Positions 20,736 through 29,866 of a stretch of DNA of 34,896 nucleotides are shown piece by piece. The stretch's first letter is position 1; the number at the start of each line of letters is the position of its first letter. Position numbers and translations under genes: made by a program. The DNA lies in the NCBI GenBank assembly GCA_947630375.1, contig CANRHH010000026.1, positions 1 to 34,896 on the forward strand. Reading direction: 5' to 3'. A model generated the notes under the pieces. That model had not been told where the DNA came from. It ran no database searches and saw nothing but the letters and a program-made list of their open reading frames with translations. This DNA is from an uncultured Oscillospiraceae bacterium (GTDB taxonomy: Bacteria > Bacillota > Clostridia > Oscillospirales > Oscillospiraceae).

Positions 20736-23700
20736 GTGAGCGAGATCGCAAAAAATGACGATAAATTGAGCGAAATAGAGCGTACCTATTACGAGGTCTG
20801 GTACCGTAAGATCGCCAGGAAGTTCAGCTCCTGCCTGTGGGACTATATCGAGGACGCCGTTCTGGCGACGGATCCTGCCGCCGCAAAGGATTTTCTGTGC
20901 TATCTGTCCGGCTTTCGCTACAGGGACGACAACGAGGCGGAAAAGGCCATAGAGGATATCAAAAAAAGGCGGGGGGAGAAGTGGAAGGCCGACAAGAATT
21001 GCCAACAGGCGGCCATCGTCACAAAGTTTCCAAAAAAGCTGGCGGAGAAGATCGCCCCCAAGGATGAGAGCCTGTCCGGGTTTGCGAACACGATCGATCG
21101 CGGCGACGGCAAGCAGCTCCTGCAGGACGGGCGCTGCCGGGAGCAGTACGAGAATTTTTTTGACGCCTGCCTCAAAGCGGCCAAAAGCGGAGGGAAAACA
21201 GACAGCGAGGCCGTCAGGCTCATCCTGGACAAGTGCGGGACCATAGACTCGCTTGTCATGCCCTTTAAATGTATCGAGTTTCTGCCCGAGCGGTTCTGGC
21301 CCTGCCTCCAGGTAAACGGAGGGCCGGATGTAAAAAGGAATTGGCGCAACGCCCAGAACAAGGCGAAAGACTGCGTCGAATGCCGGAACTCCCTGTCGCA
21401 CCAGGACGGTGAAGAGGAAGACGCCCCGCAAACGCCGGCCGGCGCGCTTTCCAATGAGAGGACGCTGTCCGGTCCCCTGACCAGAAGCACCGCCCTTCGG
21501 GGATTGAAAAGCCCGAAAGCGGCGGCCGGCTGCTTCCCTCTGAACACGGATTCAGAGGCTTATAAACTGGCGGAAGAGCATTTGGGGGAAGCGGTCAGAA
21601 AGCTTGGCAGCCGCCCTCAGACGCTGAGCGAGCTGCAGGAGAAAGAGGGCATCCGAGAAAAGGCCGCCTTGATCCCGATCATATGCAGAGAATCCTATGA
21701 TAAAGAAAAAGGGATCCTGTATCTTCACGAGCTCGGGGAACTATACGAGGAGTTAGAGCGCGCGGAACAAGGGTTCCGGTCTGTGTTTAAGCTCGACGAC
21801 GAAAAGCAAACCGAGGGCAGCGCTTCGGACTCCGGGACCGGCGCCCCGGTCTCAGCCGCGGATCTGGCCTCCGGCCCTCTGGCCAGCCTGGCGGCGTATG
21901 GAGGAGGGTACCTGTCCGACCTACAGATGGACGAGCTGCTCCGCCGCTGCGTGATCCTGCCCGACATGAGCTTTTGGATGTATCCCAGCGGCCGGGACTA
22001 TCTGTATAAGGCCGGGAACATGCTCCAGGAGACCTGCGGGAAGAAGATCGTTTTCCCCTATTACGGCCTGGCCGAGATGGAGCAGATGGAGAAGCGCGGC
22101 GATCGAGAAGCCCACAACGCGCTCAAACAGATAAGCGGTATGCGCCACAAGGGCCAGATCAAATACTTTCCCGGCCAGCGCGCGCCGCTTCTTAACGAGA
22201 TCTCGTCCCAGGAGGCCATCCTGCGTATCGTCAGGGCGAACCCGGAAAAGCGGTTCTGCATCTTTTCAAGAGATCCGGGCTTTTGCCGGGCGCTGGCGGA
22301 GGAATACGGCGCCAATGCCCTGCCCGTCTTTATGGCGCCCCTGAACAGGGGCTTTCGGATCATGACTGAGTTGCTGCCCCAGGTACGGGCCTGCATAGAC
22401 GGTCCCGCGCCGCGGCAGACAGCCATGCCGGAAAAACCGGCGGAGGGCCCCGCTCCGGAGAAGCCGGAGGGCGTGAAAAACGCGCCGGCTCCAGGACCCG
22501 TGCCGCAGAGCGGCTCTCCCCGGCCCGCGGACAAGCCGCCCCGCCCGGCCCCCGCCGGGAAAAAGCCCCTGGAGAAGAACAGCGCCGGCTGCTATATAGA
22601 CGACGGCCGGCCGATCCCCGCCCGCATCCCCATTGAGAGCGGGCAGGTATATACCGCCTCCGGCGAGACGCTGCGCCTGGTAAGGAAGCTGGCCGAGGGC
22701 GGCGAGGGGATCATCTATCAAACGGACAGGGAGGGCAAAGCGGCAAAGATCTATAAAAAGGAGCGGCTGACCGTCTTCCGCTGGGAAAAGCTGCGCTATA
22801 TGACGGAGAACGACCCGCATATCCAGCAGCTTTGCTGGCCTGAGCAGCTGCTGCTCGATGAAAACAAGCATTTCGTAGGCTTCCTCATGCCCCTTGTCCC
22901 GGACCGCTTCCTTCTTTTCAGGCGGACGGTGCTGGCTCTGGGCAAAGAGGCGGTGGCGAAGGGGCGCATGAAGCTCTGGGACCGGGCCGCCATGGCAAGG
23001 CTGTGCCAGGCCATATGCAGCATCTTTGTCAATCTGCACCGGCAGGGCATCTTCATGGGCGACGTGAACGAGAACAACATCTTTGTGGACCCGGATGACG
23101 GGGGCTTTATGAAGCTGTACTTCGTTGACTGCGACAGCTTCCAGATCGGCGACTTTCCCTGCCCGGTGGGCAGAAAGGAATACACCTCCCCCGGCATATA
23201 TGAGCGCCTGCAGACAAGCAACCCTGTGTTCAGCAGCTTCCTGCGAACAGAGGAAGACGAGGACTTTGCGCTCGCCACGCTGTTTTTCCGGATCCTCATG
23301 CTGGATGAGCTGCCCTACGCCTCCAAGGGTGGGGAGGACAGCGAGACGAAAAAGCTGCGGCGGCAGTTCTCCTTCCGCAGCAAGGACTCGGACGGCAACC
23401 TGCTCAGCAGCGGCGCGGACGCGCCAGTCGGCCCGTCGCGCTACGTCTGGAGCAACATGCCCGACTATCTGAAAAGCGCCTTCGTGGAGGTGTTCAGCCG
23501 GGGCAGGGATGTGAAGTTAGAGGAGTGGCGGAAGCATTTTGAAAACTATTACAGGGACATACGCAGCGGCAGGAGCTGCAACGAGATCGCGCCCAAAAAG
23601 TATTACGATCCGCAGCACAAATGGACGGTAGATTTTAATTGTACCCTGTGCGGCGAGGAGAGCAACATGCACAAGGAGCGGTATGAACGCCTGAAAACCA

Positions 23701-23918
23701 GCAACGCCCCCTGCCTGTGCGATTCCTGCCTCTCGTACAAAGCGGTGCTTGAAAAAGAGTTTACCGAGCTGACTTGCTCCAGGTGCCGCAAGCCCTATCA
23801 GGAGAACAAATTCCGGGCGTCTCTCGTGGCCGTCGGTTTTTACAGGGCGCCGCTCTGTTCGGCCTGCCGCGGCGGGCGGCAGGGCGGACCCCAGCCCAGA
23901 CGGGGAAACGGGAGATAA
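20736..23918 (+). CDS. HEPN-like / PIN-like / protein kinase / zinc-ribbon fusion (TerY-P kinase)
   Basis: 1060 residues, GTG start with GAGGAG upstream. The N-terminal helical domain ends with CRNSLSHQ (about 215-222), which has the R-x4-H form of HEPN nucleases. Residues about 403-545 follow a PIN layout: ILPDMSFW, YYGLAEMEQME and FSRDPGFCRAL. After a Pro-rich linker comes a kinase (from about 635): AEGGEGIIY loop, AAKIYK lysine, MGDVNENNIFVD catalytic loop and FVDCDSFQ as DFG equivalent, the YegI-like type. Two C-x2-C...C-x2-C zinc ribbons end the protein (about 970-1045). Kinase and zinc ribbons are firm; HEPN and PIN are read by eye. Confidence 0.82.
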   Translation: MSEIAKNDDKLSEIERTYYEVWYRKIARKFSSCLWDYIEDAVLATDPAAAKDFLCYLSGFRYRDDNEAEKAIEDIKKRRGEKWKADKNCQQAAIVTKFPKKLAEKIAPKDESLSGFANTIDRGDGKQLLQDGRCREQYENFFDACLKAAKSGGKTDSEAVRLILDKCGTIDSLVMPFKCIEFLPERFWPCLQVNGGPDVKRNWRNAQNKAKDCVECRNSLSHQDGEEEDAPQTPAGALSNERTLSGPLTRSTALRGLKSPKAAAGCFPLNTDSEAYKLAEEHLGEAVRKLGSRPQTLSELQEKEGIREKAALIPIICRESYDKEKGILYLHELGELYEELERAEQGFRSVFKLDDEKQTEGSASDSGTGAPVSAADLASGPLASLAAYGGGYLSDLQMDELLRRCVILPDMSFWMYPSGRDYLYKAGNMLQETCGKKIVFPYYGLAEMEQMEKRGDREAHNALKQISGMRHKGQIKYFPGQRAPLLNEISSQEAILRIVRANPEKRFCIFSRDPGFCRALAEEYGANALPVFMAPLNRGFRIMTELLPQVRACIDGPAPRQTAMPEKPAEGPAPEKPEGVKNAPAPGPVPQSGSPRPADKPPRPAPAGKKPLEKNSAGCYIDDGRPIPARIPIESGQVYTASGETLRLVRKLAEGGEGIIYQTDREGKAAKIYKKERLTVFRWEKLRYMTENDPHIQQLCWPEQLLLDENKHFVGFLMPLVPDRFLLFRRTVLALGKEAVAKGRMKLWDRAAMARLCQAICSIFVNLHRQGIFMGDVNENNIFVDPDDGGFMKLYFVDCDSFQIGDFPCPVGRKEYTSPGIYERLQTSNPVFSSFLRTEEDEDFALATLFFRILMLDELPYASKGGEDSETKKLRRQFSFRSKDSDGNLLSSGADAPVGPSRYVWSNMPDYLKSAFVEVFSRGRDVKLEEWRKHFENYYRDIRSGRSCNEIAPKKYYDPQHKWTVDFNCTLCGEESNMHKERYERLKTSNAPCLCDSCLSYKAVLEKEFTELTCSRCRKPYQENKFRASLVAVGFYRAPLCSACRGGRQGGPQPRRGNGR

Positions 23919-23941
23919 TGCCGGCAAAATGAGGGAAAGAT

Positions 23942-24610
23942 ATGGAGAATTTTGTCAAACAAAGAAAGCTTGAAAACAAAGATCTGCTGGACAGCGGCGC
24001 CGGGATCAAGGTGCCGGTGTGCATATGCCTGGACGCGTCTTACTCGATGATCGGGGAAAAGATGAACCAGGCCGCCCGAGGCATCCAGAATTTCATAAGC
24101 AGCACGGCCCGAAACCAGGACTCCTGCGGGTCTGTAGACCTGTGTGTCATATCCTTTGGCGGCGAAGGGGCCAGGGTCGAGCTGAATTTTACCATCGTGC
24201 AGAGTATCCGGGCCGGAAGCTTCCACCTGCCCACCCCCTCGGGCGGCACGCCCATGGGGGCTGCGGTGGAGCTGGCGCTGGAAAAGATCCGGGAGAGAGA
24301 AGCGGAGTACATGATCAAGGGCATGGAGCGCTTAAAGCCCTGGCTCATCATCATGAGCGACGGCGCCGCCACCGACAACACCCTCAACGCCAGGCAGCAG
24401 GTCCGGAGGCTGGTGAACGAGCGGAAGCTGAAGGTCAAATGCATCGGCATCGGGGACGGGGACGAGCTTGGATCCCTGGGGCAGTTCTCGCCAAACGAGC
24501 CTGTGGAGAGCTGCGACACCCTGAAGATCGAAAACTTCTTCAATATCGTCAGCCAGGCCGCCATCCGTGACAGCTATTCCTCCATTGAGGACGACGATAC
24601 GGTGGACTGA
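23942..24610 (+). CDS. TerY/YegL-type von Willebrand A protein
   Basis: 222 residues, one VWA domain with a complete metal site: DASYS (D-x-S-x-S, near 30), Thr in SGGTPMG (near 103) and MSDGAATD (near 140). The domain begins VPVCICLDASYSM. No signal peptide or membrane segment, so cytosolic. It lies 23 bases after the kinase and 15 before the phosphatase, the defining arrangement of TerY-P triads. It probably acts as a metal-dependent scaffold for the kinase and phosphatase. Confidence 0.9.
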   Translation: MENFVKQRKLENKDLLDSGAGIKVPVCICLDASYSMIGEKMNQAARGIQNFISSTARNQDSCGSVDLCVISFGGEGARVELNFTIVQSIRAGSFHLPTPSGGTPMGAAVELALEKIREREAEYMIKGMERLKPWLIIMSDGAATDNTLNARQQVRRLVNERKLKVKCIGIGDGDELGSLGQFSPNEPVESCDTLKIENFFNIVSQAAIRDSYSSIEDDDTVD

Positions 24611-24625
24611 CAGGAGGATGGGAAT

Positions 24626-25348
24626 ATGCGGATAAAAAGCGCGTCCGCCGTGCGGACAGGGACGAGCCACCTTCAGGCCGGAAAGCCCTGCCAGGACAGC
24701 GCCTGCTGCCGCGGCGGCCGGGAGGCCGTATGCGCGGTTCTGGCGGATGGGGCGGGCAGCAGGCCCGACTCCCAGCTGGCCTCGGCGGCGGTGACAGCGG
24801 CGGTAGCCGCCGAGCTGTCGGAAAACTTCTCCCGGTGGTACGCCATGGAGGACGCGGAGCTCATACGCGGTATGCTGTCCCTGTGCCGGGGCTCGGTGGC
24901 GGCAGCCGCCCCGGGGACTGAGGCGGCGTGCACGCTCCTTGCCGTGGCCCTGTCGCCCGACGGGCGGAGCCTGGCCTGCCATATCGGCGACGGAGCGGTG
25001 CTTGGCGCCGGCCCCGGCGTGCGGGCCGTGCTCTCTCCGCCGGAGAACGGCTCCGAGCCCTGGTACACCTTTTTCGTCTCCGGCCGGCGGGCGGAGGAAC
25101 ATCTGAGAGTCCGCCGCGATCTCCCGCCGGCGTACAGGACCGTGATCCTGTGCAGCGACGGCGCGGGGGCCGCGCTCTTCAACGCCCGAGGGGATATTGC
25201 CAACGCCGTTGAGGTCCTGGATGCCTGGATGGATGCGCTGGACGGCGAGGAGGTCTCCCAGCGCTTGGAGGCAGAGCTGGACGAGCGGTTCCGGGAGCGC
25301 ACGCGGGACGACATGAGTCTTGCCGTACTGCACCGGACAGATGAATGA
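24626..25348 (+). CDS. PP2C-type Ser/Thr phosphatase (YegK-like)
   Basis: 240 residues. PP2C metal motifs are all visible: CQDSACC, VLADGAGSRPDSQLAS, HIGDGAVLG, CSDGAGAA and RDDMSLAV at the end. It should reverse phosphorylation by the operon's kinase. ATG with AGGAGG upstream. The stop codon lies inside the terminator stem at 25346-25380, so this is the last gene of the operon. Confidence 0.9.
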   Translation: MRIKSASAVRTGTSHLQAGKPCQDSACCRGGREAVCAVLADGAGSRPDSQLASAAVTAAVAAELSENFSRWYAMEDAELIRGMLSLCRGSVAAAAPGTEAACTLLAVALSPDGRSLACHIGDGAVLGAGPGVRAVLSPPENGSEPWYTFFVSGRRAEEHLRVRRDLPPAYRTVILCSDGAGAALFNARGDIANAVEVLDAWMDALDGEEVSQRLEAELDERFRERTRDDMSLAVLHRTDE

Positions 25349-25380
25349 GCGTGCCGCAGAAAGCGGCACGCTCATTTTTA
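25346..25380 (+). terminator. Terminator of the TerY-P operon
   Basis: TGAGCGTGCCGC-AGAAA-GCGGCACGCTCA then TTTTTA, 12 perfect pairs. Confidence 0.92.
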
Positions 25381-25488
25381 AAAAGCGGAAAAATTTTTCA
25401 TTCTTTTAAAACCTGCGGGCAACTTCGGTTGTCATTCTGACAGAGGATGAGAGATCCAAAAAAAGTTTGCTGATTTTAAACAAAATGC

Positions 25489-25516
25489 TTGACAAGCAGA
25501 AAAAGTGAGGTATAAT
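25489..25516 (+). promoter_or_regulatory. Promoter of the CAP-domain surface protein
   Basis: TTGACA (25489-25494), 16 bases, TATAAT (25511-25516), 84 bases before the ATG. Confidence 0.85.
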
Positions 25517-25599
25517 AAAAAGATTACTCATCAGTCAGACAATGATTTGTTTAAAATCCGCATGGAAGAATCATGTTTCTGCAATGAAAGGAGAAAAGA

Positions 25600-28248
25600 A
25601 TGAAAAAATCGCTTATCCGCACCGCCTCTCTGCTGTTTGTCCTGATCCTGGTCTTCGCCGCCTCCGGCACGGCCGCTTTTGCGGACGGGACCATCACCGC
25701 GAACATACCCGTCACGTACCAGCAGTCCTCGGCCAGAAGTATGCTGAGCCTCATAAACGAGCTCCGGCAGCCGGGAAACGCCTGGTACCTGAACGAGGAC
25801 GGGAGCAGATACGAGCCGGCGGACCTGCCGCCGCTCAGCTATGACTACGCGCTGGAGCAGATCGCCATGCAGCGGGCGGCAGAGCTGGTGCTGAAATTCG
25901 GGCATACCCGGCCAAACGGCACAAACTGCTTCACGGCCAGTTACGGCGGCGTATCCTCATGGGGCGAGAACATCGCCTATAACTACAGCTCCACCCCCAA
26001 CGACGCGTTCGTCATGTGGAGCGAGGAGTACGAGGACTACTACAACCAGGGCCACAGAAGGAACATGCTCAGCGGCGGCTTCACCGCCGTGGGCATTGCC
26101 TGCGCGTGCTGCCAGGGCTGCTACTTCTGGGTCCAGGAGTTCGGTTACTCTGTCTCCGGCGCCGGCGACCCCGGCGCTGTGGACGGGGCCGCGGAAGTGC
26201 CGGTGGAGGTCCTGGCGGACGGCGCACAGGTCTCCGCCCAGCTCCAGGGGGACGCCTCCGTGACCATGACCTACGGCGATACGGCCGCCGCGCCCGCGGC
26301 GATCCTGACCATGTCGATCGACGGCTTTCTCTTCTCCTCCTCCGAGCCTTCCGTGCCGGACTGGACCGTTGAAGACGGCAGTGTCGTTTCCGTGGCGGAC
26401 GGGATGCTCACCGCTCTGAAGACGGGCTCCACACGCCTCGTCAACGCCGGCTACGGCCTCAGCGTGGAGGTGACCGTTGTGCCGCGCTCCCTGGCCGGGG
26501 CCTCTGTCGAGCTGCCCACGCCTCAGAGCTTTACCGGGTCTGAGCTCACCCCGGAGCCCGTGGTGACCCTTGACGGTGTGCAGCTTGCGGCGGGCACAGA
26601 CTATGACGTGCGCTACAGCGGCAATGTGGCTCCCGGCACCGCGGCCGTGACGGTCAGCGGCAAGGGGAATTATACCGGGACCGCACAGGGCGGCTTTGAG
26701 ATCATTCAATGCGCGCATCAGTGGGACGGCGGTTTTGTCTCGGAAAAGGAGCCCAGCTGCTCCGAGAAGGGGACCGAGAAGCGCACGTGCACAAAATGCG
26801 GCTATGTGGAAGTTCGGGACGTGGATATGCTCCCGCACACGCCGGAGGAGATATCCGCCGTCGCGCCTACCTGCACCCAAGCCGGCAGCGGCACAGGGAC
26901 GCGCTGCTCCGTCTGCGGAGCGGTCCTCAGCCAGCCTGCGCCGGTCCCCGCCCTGGGCCACAGCTGGGACCCGGACACCGAACAGGTCACGCAGGAGGCC
27001 ACCTGCGCCGCCGAGGGCAGCGCCAGCCACAGCTGCTCTGTCTGCGGCGCGGAAGAGACCTATGCGCTCCCTGTAAAGCCCCATACGGCCGTGACCGACC
27101 CGGCCGCCGCGGCCACCTGCACCGCCGAGGGCCGGACCGAGGGCAGCCACTGCGCGGTCTGCGGAGCGGTCCTGACAGCGCAGAAGGCCGTACCTGCCGC
27201 CGGTCATCAGTGGAAGGACCAGCAGATCATCACCGCCGCCACCTGCGCTTCCGAGGGCAGCGCGATCCGGGTGTGCGGCCGGTGCGGAGCGGAGGAGACA
27301 TACAGCCTGGCCAAAACCGGGCACAGCTTTGGCTCCTGGTATGTCACGAAGGAGGCGAGCGCCCAGAGCGCCGGGAAGACCGAGCGGATATGCAGCCGGT
27401 GCGGGGTCTGTGAGACCAAAGAATTTCCCTTGGGGACCATATCCAAAGAGGCGATCTCCGGTAAAAACGCGTTAGAGACGGACTTTGCCGGGGATAAGGA
27501 GACAGTCATGGGCGCGGTGCTCACCGAAGCGGAGCGGAAGCTCCCCGGCCTCGGAAAGAATTTGAGCGTGCGTCTCATCGCCGAGGAGGCCGGCACAGCC
27601 GTGCCCTCTGCGGACCGGCAGCTGGCCGAGGCGGTAGAGGGATACAAGATCGCCCAGTACATAAACGTCAGCCTGGAAAAGGAGATCGACGGGAAGACCG
27701 AGGAGGTCTCCCATACCGCGTCCCCTGTCAGGATCACTTTCACGGTTCCCTCCGCTCTGAAGGGGAAGGATGAAAGGGAGTTTGCGGTCATCCGGGTGCA
27801 TGACGGCGCCGCGGTGGTCCTGGAGGACCTTGACAGCGCCGCGGAGACGGTCACCGTGGAGACAGACTGCTTCTCCACCTTTGCCCTGGCCTACACAGCA
27901 GAGGAACGCCTCTGCACCGTGCGCTTCAACGCGAACGGCGGGACCTGCAGGGTGCAGACCCGGGAGATCCCCGCGGACAGCCCGCTCACATACCTGCCTG
28001 TCCCCGTGATGGAGGGCATGTCCTTCGCCGGCTGGTATACTCAGCCCGACGGGGGCGAGGAAGTGAGTTTGGGTACGGTCTTCAGCGGCGACACGGAGCT
28101 ATACGCCCGGTGGACGTCCTCCGAGGCAGACGCCCCGGCGGAGCATTCGGCCCCGGGGACCCTGCTGCTGGTGATCGCCCTGCTCCTCCTGGCTATGGTG
28201 CCCGCCGCCACGCTGGCGCTGAAAAAGGCGCGTGGCCTTCTCCGTTGA
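25600..28248 (+). CDS. Secreted CAP-domain protein with Cys repeats and InlB-type repeat
   Basis: 882 residues. Signal peptide (1-28, LLFVLILVFAASGTAAFA). A CAP/SCP domain (about 45-190) with the conserved His in FGHTRPNG, Glu in WGENIA and GHRRNML. Then an Ig-like and an MBG-like domain (GNYTGTAQGGFEI), five or six repeats ending C-x2-CG-x (about 370-605), a helical segment, an InlB-type repeat (VRFNANGG ... FAGWYTQPDGGEE), and a C-terminal membrane segment with basic tail but no LPXTG. Surface-bound; CAP domains may bind lipids or cleave peptides, and the substrate here is unknown. Own promoter and terminator. Confidence 0.88.
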   Translation: MKKSLIRTASLLFVLILVFAASGTAAFADGTITANIPVTYQQSSARSMLSLINELRQPGNAWYLNEDGSRYEPADLPPLSYDYALEQIAMQRAAELVLKFGHTRPNGTNCFTASYGGVSSWGENIAYNYSSTPNDAFVMWSEEYEDYYNQGHRRNMLSGGFTAVGIACACCQGCYFWVQEFGYSVSGAGDPGAVDGAAEVPVEVLADGAQVSAQLQGDASVTMTYGDTAAAPAAILTMSIDGFLFSSSEPSVPDWTVEDGSVVSVADGMLTALKTGSTRLVNAGYGLSVEVTVVPRSLAGASVELPTPQSFTGSELTPEPVVTLDGVQLAAGTDYDVRYSGNVAPGTAAVTVSGKGNYTGTAQGGFEIIQCAHQWDGGFVSEKEPSCSEKGTEKRTCTKCGYVEVRDVDMLPHTPEEISAVAPTCTQAGSGTGTRCSVCGAVLSQPAPVPALGHSWDPDTEQVTQEATCAAEGSASHSCSVCGAEETYALPVKPHTAVTDPAAAATCTAEGRTEGSHCAVCGAVLTAQKAVPAAGHQWKDQQIITAATCASEGSAIRVCGRCGAEETYSLAKTGHSFGSWYVTKEASAQSAGKTERICSRCGVCETKEFPLGTISKEAISGKNALETDFAGDKETVMGAVLTEAERKLPGLGKNLSVRLIAEEAGTAVPSADRQLAEAVEGYKIAQYINVSLEKEIDGKTEEVSHTASPVRITFTVPSALKGKDEREFAVIRVHDGAAVVLEDLDSAAETVTVETDCFSTFALAYTAEERLCTVRFNANGGTCRVQTREIPADSPLTYLPVPVMEGMSFAGWYTQPDGGEEVSLGTVFSGDTELYARWTSSEADAPAEHSAPGTLLLVIALLLLAMVPAATLALKKARGLLR

Positions 28249-28288
28249 TCCCCGCGCCGCAGATCCTGGATCTGGAAAAGCGGCAAGC

Positions 28289-28328
28289 GGGCCTCGGACG
28301 GCTAAAACACCGTCCGAGGCCCCCTCTT
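28289..28328 (+). terminator. Terminator after the CAP-domain protein
   Basis: GGGCCTCGGACGG-CTAAAACA-CCGTCCGAGGCCC then CCTCTTTTT. Confidence 0.92.
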
Positions 28329-28443
28329 TTTAATAGAGCAGCAGGATATTGACCGGGTTTATCCCGATCTCCTATACGCCCTTCCCGAACCCGCAGTTGG
28401 GGAAGTGGCACGCCGGGCAGCAGCGCGGCGATGCCCAGGCAGC

Positions 28444-29808
28444 TTACAGGGCGCCCAGCCTCTTCAATTTTTCCATGACCCGGTCCGACAGGGCCTCCGT
28501 CAGGCCCAGGTCCCAGATCATCTGGTAGACCGTGTACCGGGCCCTGGTCTCCTTGCAGTACCGGAAGCTGTCTTTCAGGATCTCTTCCGTCAGGCCGATG
28601 TCCTTGGGATCGCTGGGGCAGCCCAGGTCCTTCAGCATCTGCCTCAGATCCCCGGAGGGGTAGCCCTTCTCCAGCAGGGCGCGGATCTCGTCCCAGTGGG
28701 CCTCGATGCGGTCGATCCGGCGGAGCCGGCCCTCGGGCCGGTTCTTGCCCGCCTCTTCCTCCAGCTCCAAAATGGCCCCGGCGGCGCTGCCGTAGGCCCG
28801 GCGGATCTCCGCCTCCCAGGTCTGCGGGTCATAGGCCGCGGCGTCCCGCCGGGCGGCGGCAAAGTCCACCTGGGCGGACAGCAGCTCCTCCGCCATCATC
28901 AGCGCCAGGACCGTGCCCACGGCCACCTGCTCCCCGTGCATGGCGTAGTCCTTGCCCCGCTGGTCCCCCAAGACCTCCCAGTAGTGGGACATGTGGTGCT
29001 CCGCGCCGGAGATGGGCCGGGAGCTGCCGTAGAGGCTGATCACCGTGCCGGTGAGCAGCAGCCCGTTCAGCACCGCGCCCAGGGCCTCGGGCTGCCGGGC
29101 CTTCAGGCTCCCGGTCCGGGCCATGATGTCCTCCACGTAATCGGTGACCAGCCGGTCGATCTGCCGGCAGTAGTGGTCCCCGTTTACGAGCGCGGCCACC
29201 CGCCAGTCCTGCAGGGAGCTCAGCTTGCCGATCAGGTCCCCGAAACCGGCCAGGGTCATGCGCCAGGGCGCCCCCGCCAGAATGTCCGTGTCGCCGATGA
29301 TCAGCTCCGTGTTGTGGGCGGGCATGGTGGCCTTCAGGTTGTCCACGTTCATGATCCCCACCGAGGCGGCAAAGCCGTCCATCGGCGCGCCAGTGCAGAC
29401 CGTAAAGCAGGGCAGCTTCAGCTTGAAGCTGGAATAGCGGAGCATATCCGTGATGGAGCCTGTGCCGCAGCCGATCATCACATCGCAGTCCTCGGGCTTG
29501 TGGATCACGATCTCCCCTAAGGTGGCCTCGTCAAAGCCCAGATGCCGGATCACCAGCACCTGGGGCGCATAGCCCGCCTCCCGCAGCAGCGCCTCGCACT
29601 TCTCCCCCGCCACCCGGTAGGTGACCGGGTCACAGAGGATATAGGGCTTTTGATAGCCGAACCGGGCCATATAGTCCGGCAGGCTGTTGATCGCCCCCTT
29701 GCCGATGTTCACCGCCTTGATGGGGGCGTAATGGGTGCGTCCGCAGCTGCACTCCAATTCCACGTTCAGATACCGCTCCACGCTCTGGGTGGTCTCATAC
29801 ATCTTCAT
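28444..29808 (-). CDS. egsA: sn-glycerol-1-phosphate dehydrogenase-like (Fe-ADH_2 family)
   Basis: 454 residues. The nucleotide-binding region has MIGCGTGSITDMLRY (residues about 111-125). Metal-ligand motifs AGFGDLIGK, SGAEHHMSHYWE and MHGEQVAVGT match AraM/EgsA-type enzymes, which reduce dihydroxyacetone phosphate to sn-glycerol-1-phosphate. ATG with GGAGACGG upstream. It lies 58 bases after mtlD, so the two share a transcript from 31094-31122. A related polyol-phosphate substrate is possible given that neighbour. The protein is somewhat longer than AraM (about 394), with a helical C-terminal extension. Confidence 0.78.
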   Translation of the reverse strand: MKMYETTQSVERYLNVELECSCGRTHYAPIKAVNIGKGAINSLPDYMARFGYQKPYILCDPVTYRVAGEKCEALLREAGYAPQVLVIRHLGFDEATLGEIVIHKPEDCDVMIGCGTGSITDMLRYSSFKLKLPCFTVCTGAPMDGFAASVGIMNVDNLKATMPAHNTELIIGDTDILAGAPWRMTLAGFGDLIGKLSSLQDWRVAALVNGDHYCRQIDRLVTDYVEDIMARTGSLKARQPEALGAVLNGLLLTGTVISLYGSSRPISGAEHHMSHYWEVLGDQRGKDYAMHGEQVAVGTVLALMMAEELLSAQVDFAAARRDAAAYDPQTWEAEIRRAYGSAAGAILELEEEAGKNRPEGRLRRIDRIEAHWDEIRALLEKGYPSGDLRQMLKDLGCPSDPKDIGLTEEILKDSFRYCKETRARYTVYQMIWDLGLTEALSDRVMEKLKRLGAL

Positions 29809-29866
29809 GTTCCGTCTCCCTGTCCTTTCTCTCCGCCCGGTAGCCGCTCGCCCGCGGCCCGGCTTT

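Noticed and set aside
24332-25375. Leftward 347-codon ORF opposite the VWA and PP2C genes
   Set aside because: It spans two real genes and a terminator; composition typical of antisense GC-rich frames.
28330-28443. Cys-rich continuation after the egsA stop codon
   Set aside because: A short in-frame stretch after TAA contains CCPACH and NC, but it has no start or ribosome binding site and stops after about 25 codons.
28405-29520. Rightward 371-codon ORF opposite egsA
   Set aside because: A Gly/Ala/His/Gln-rich shadow of the real dehydrogenase gene.
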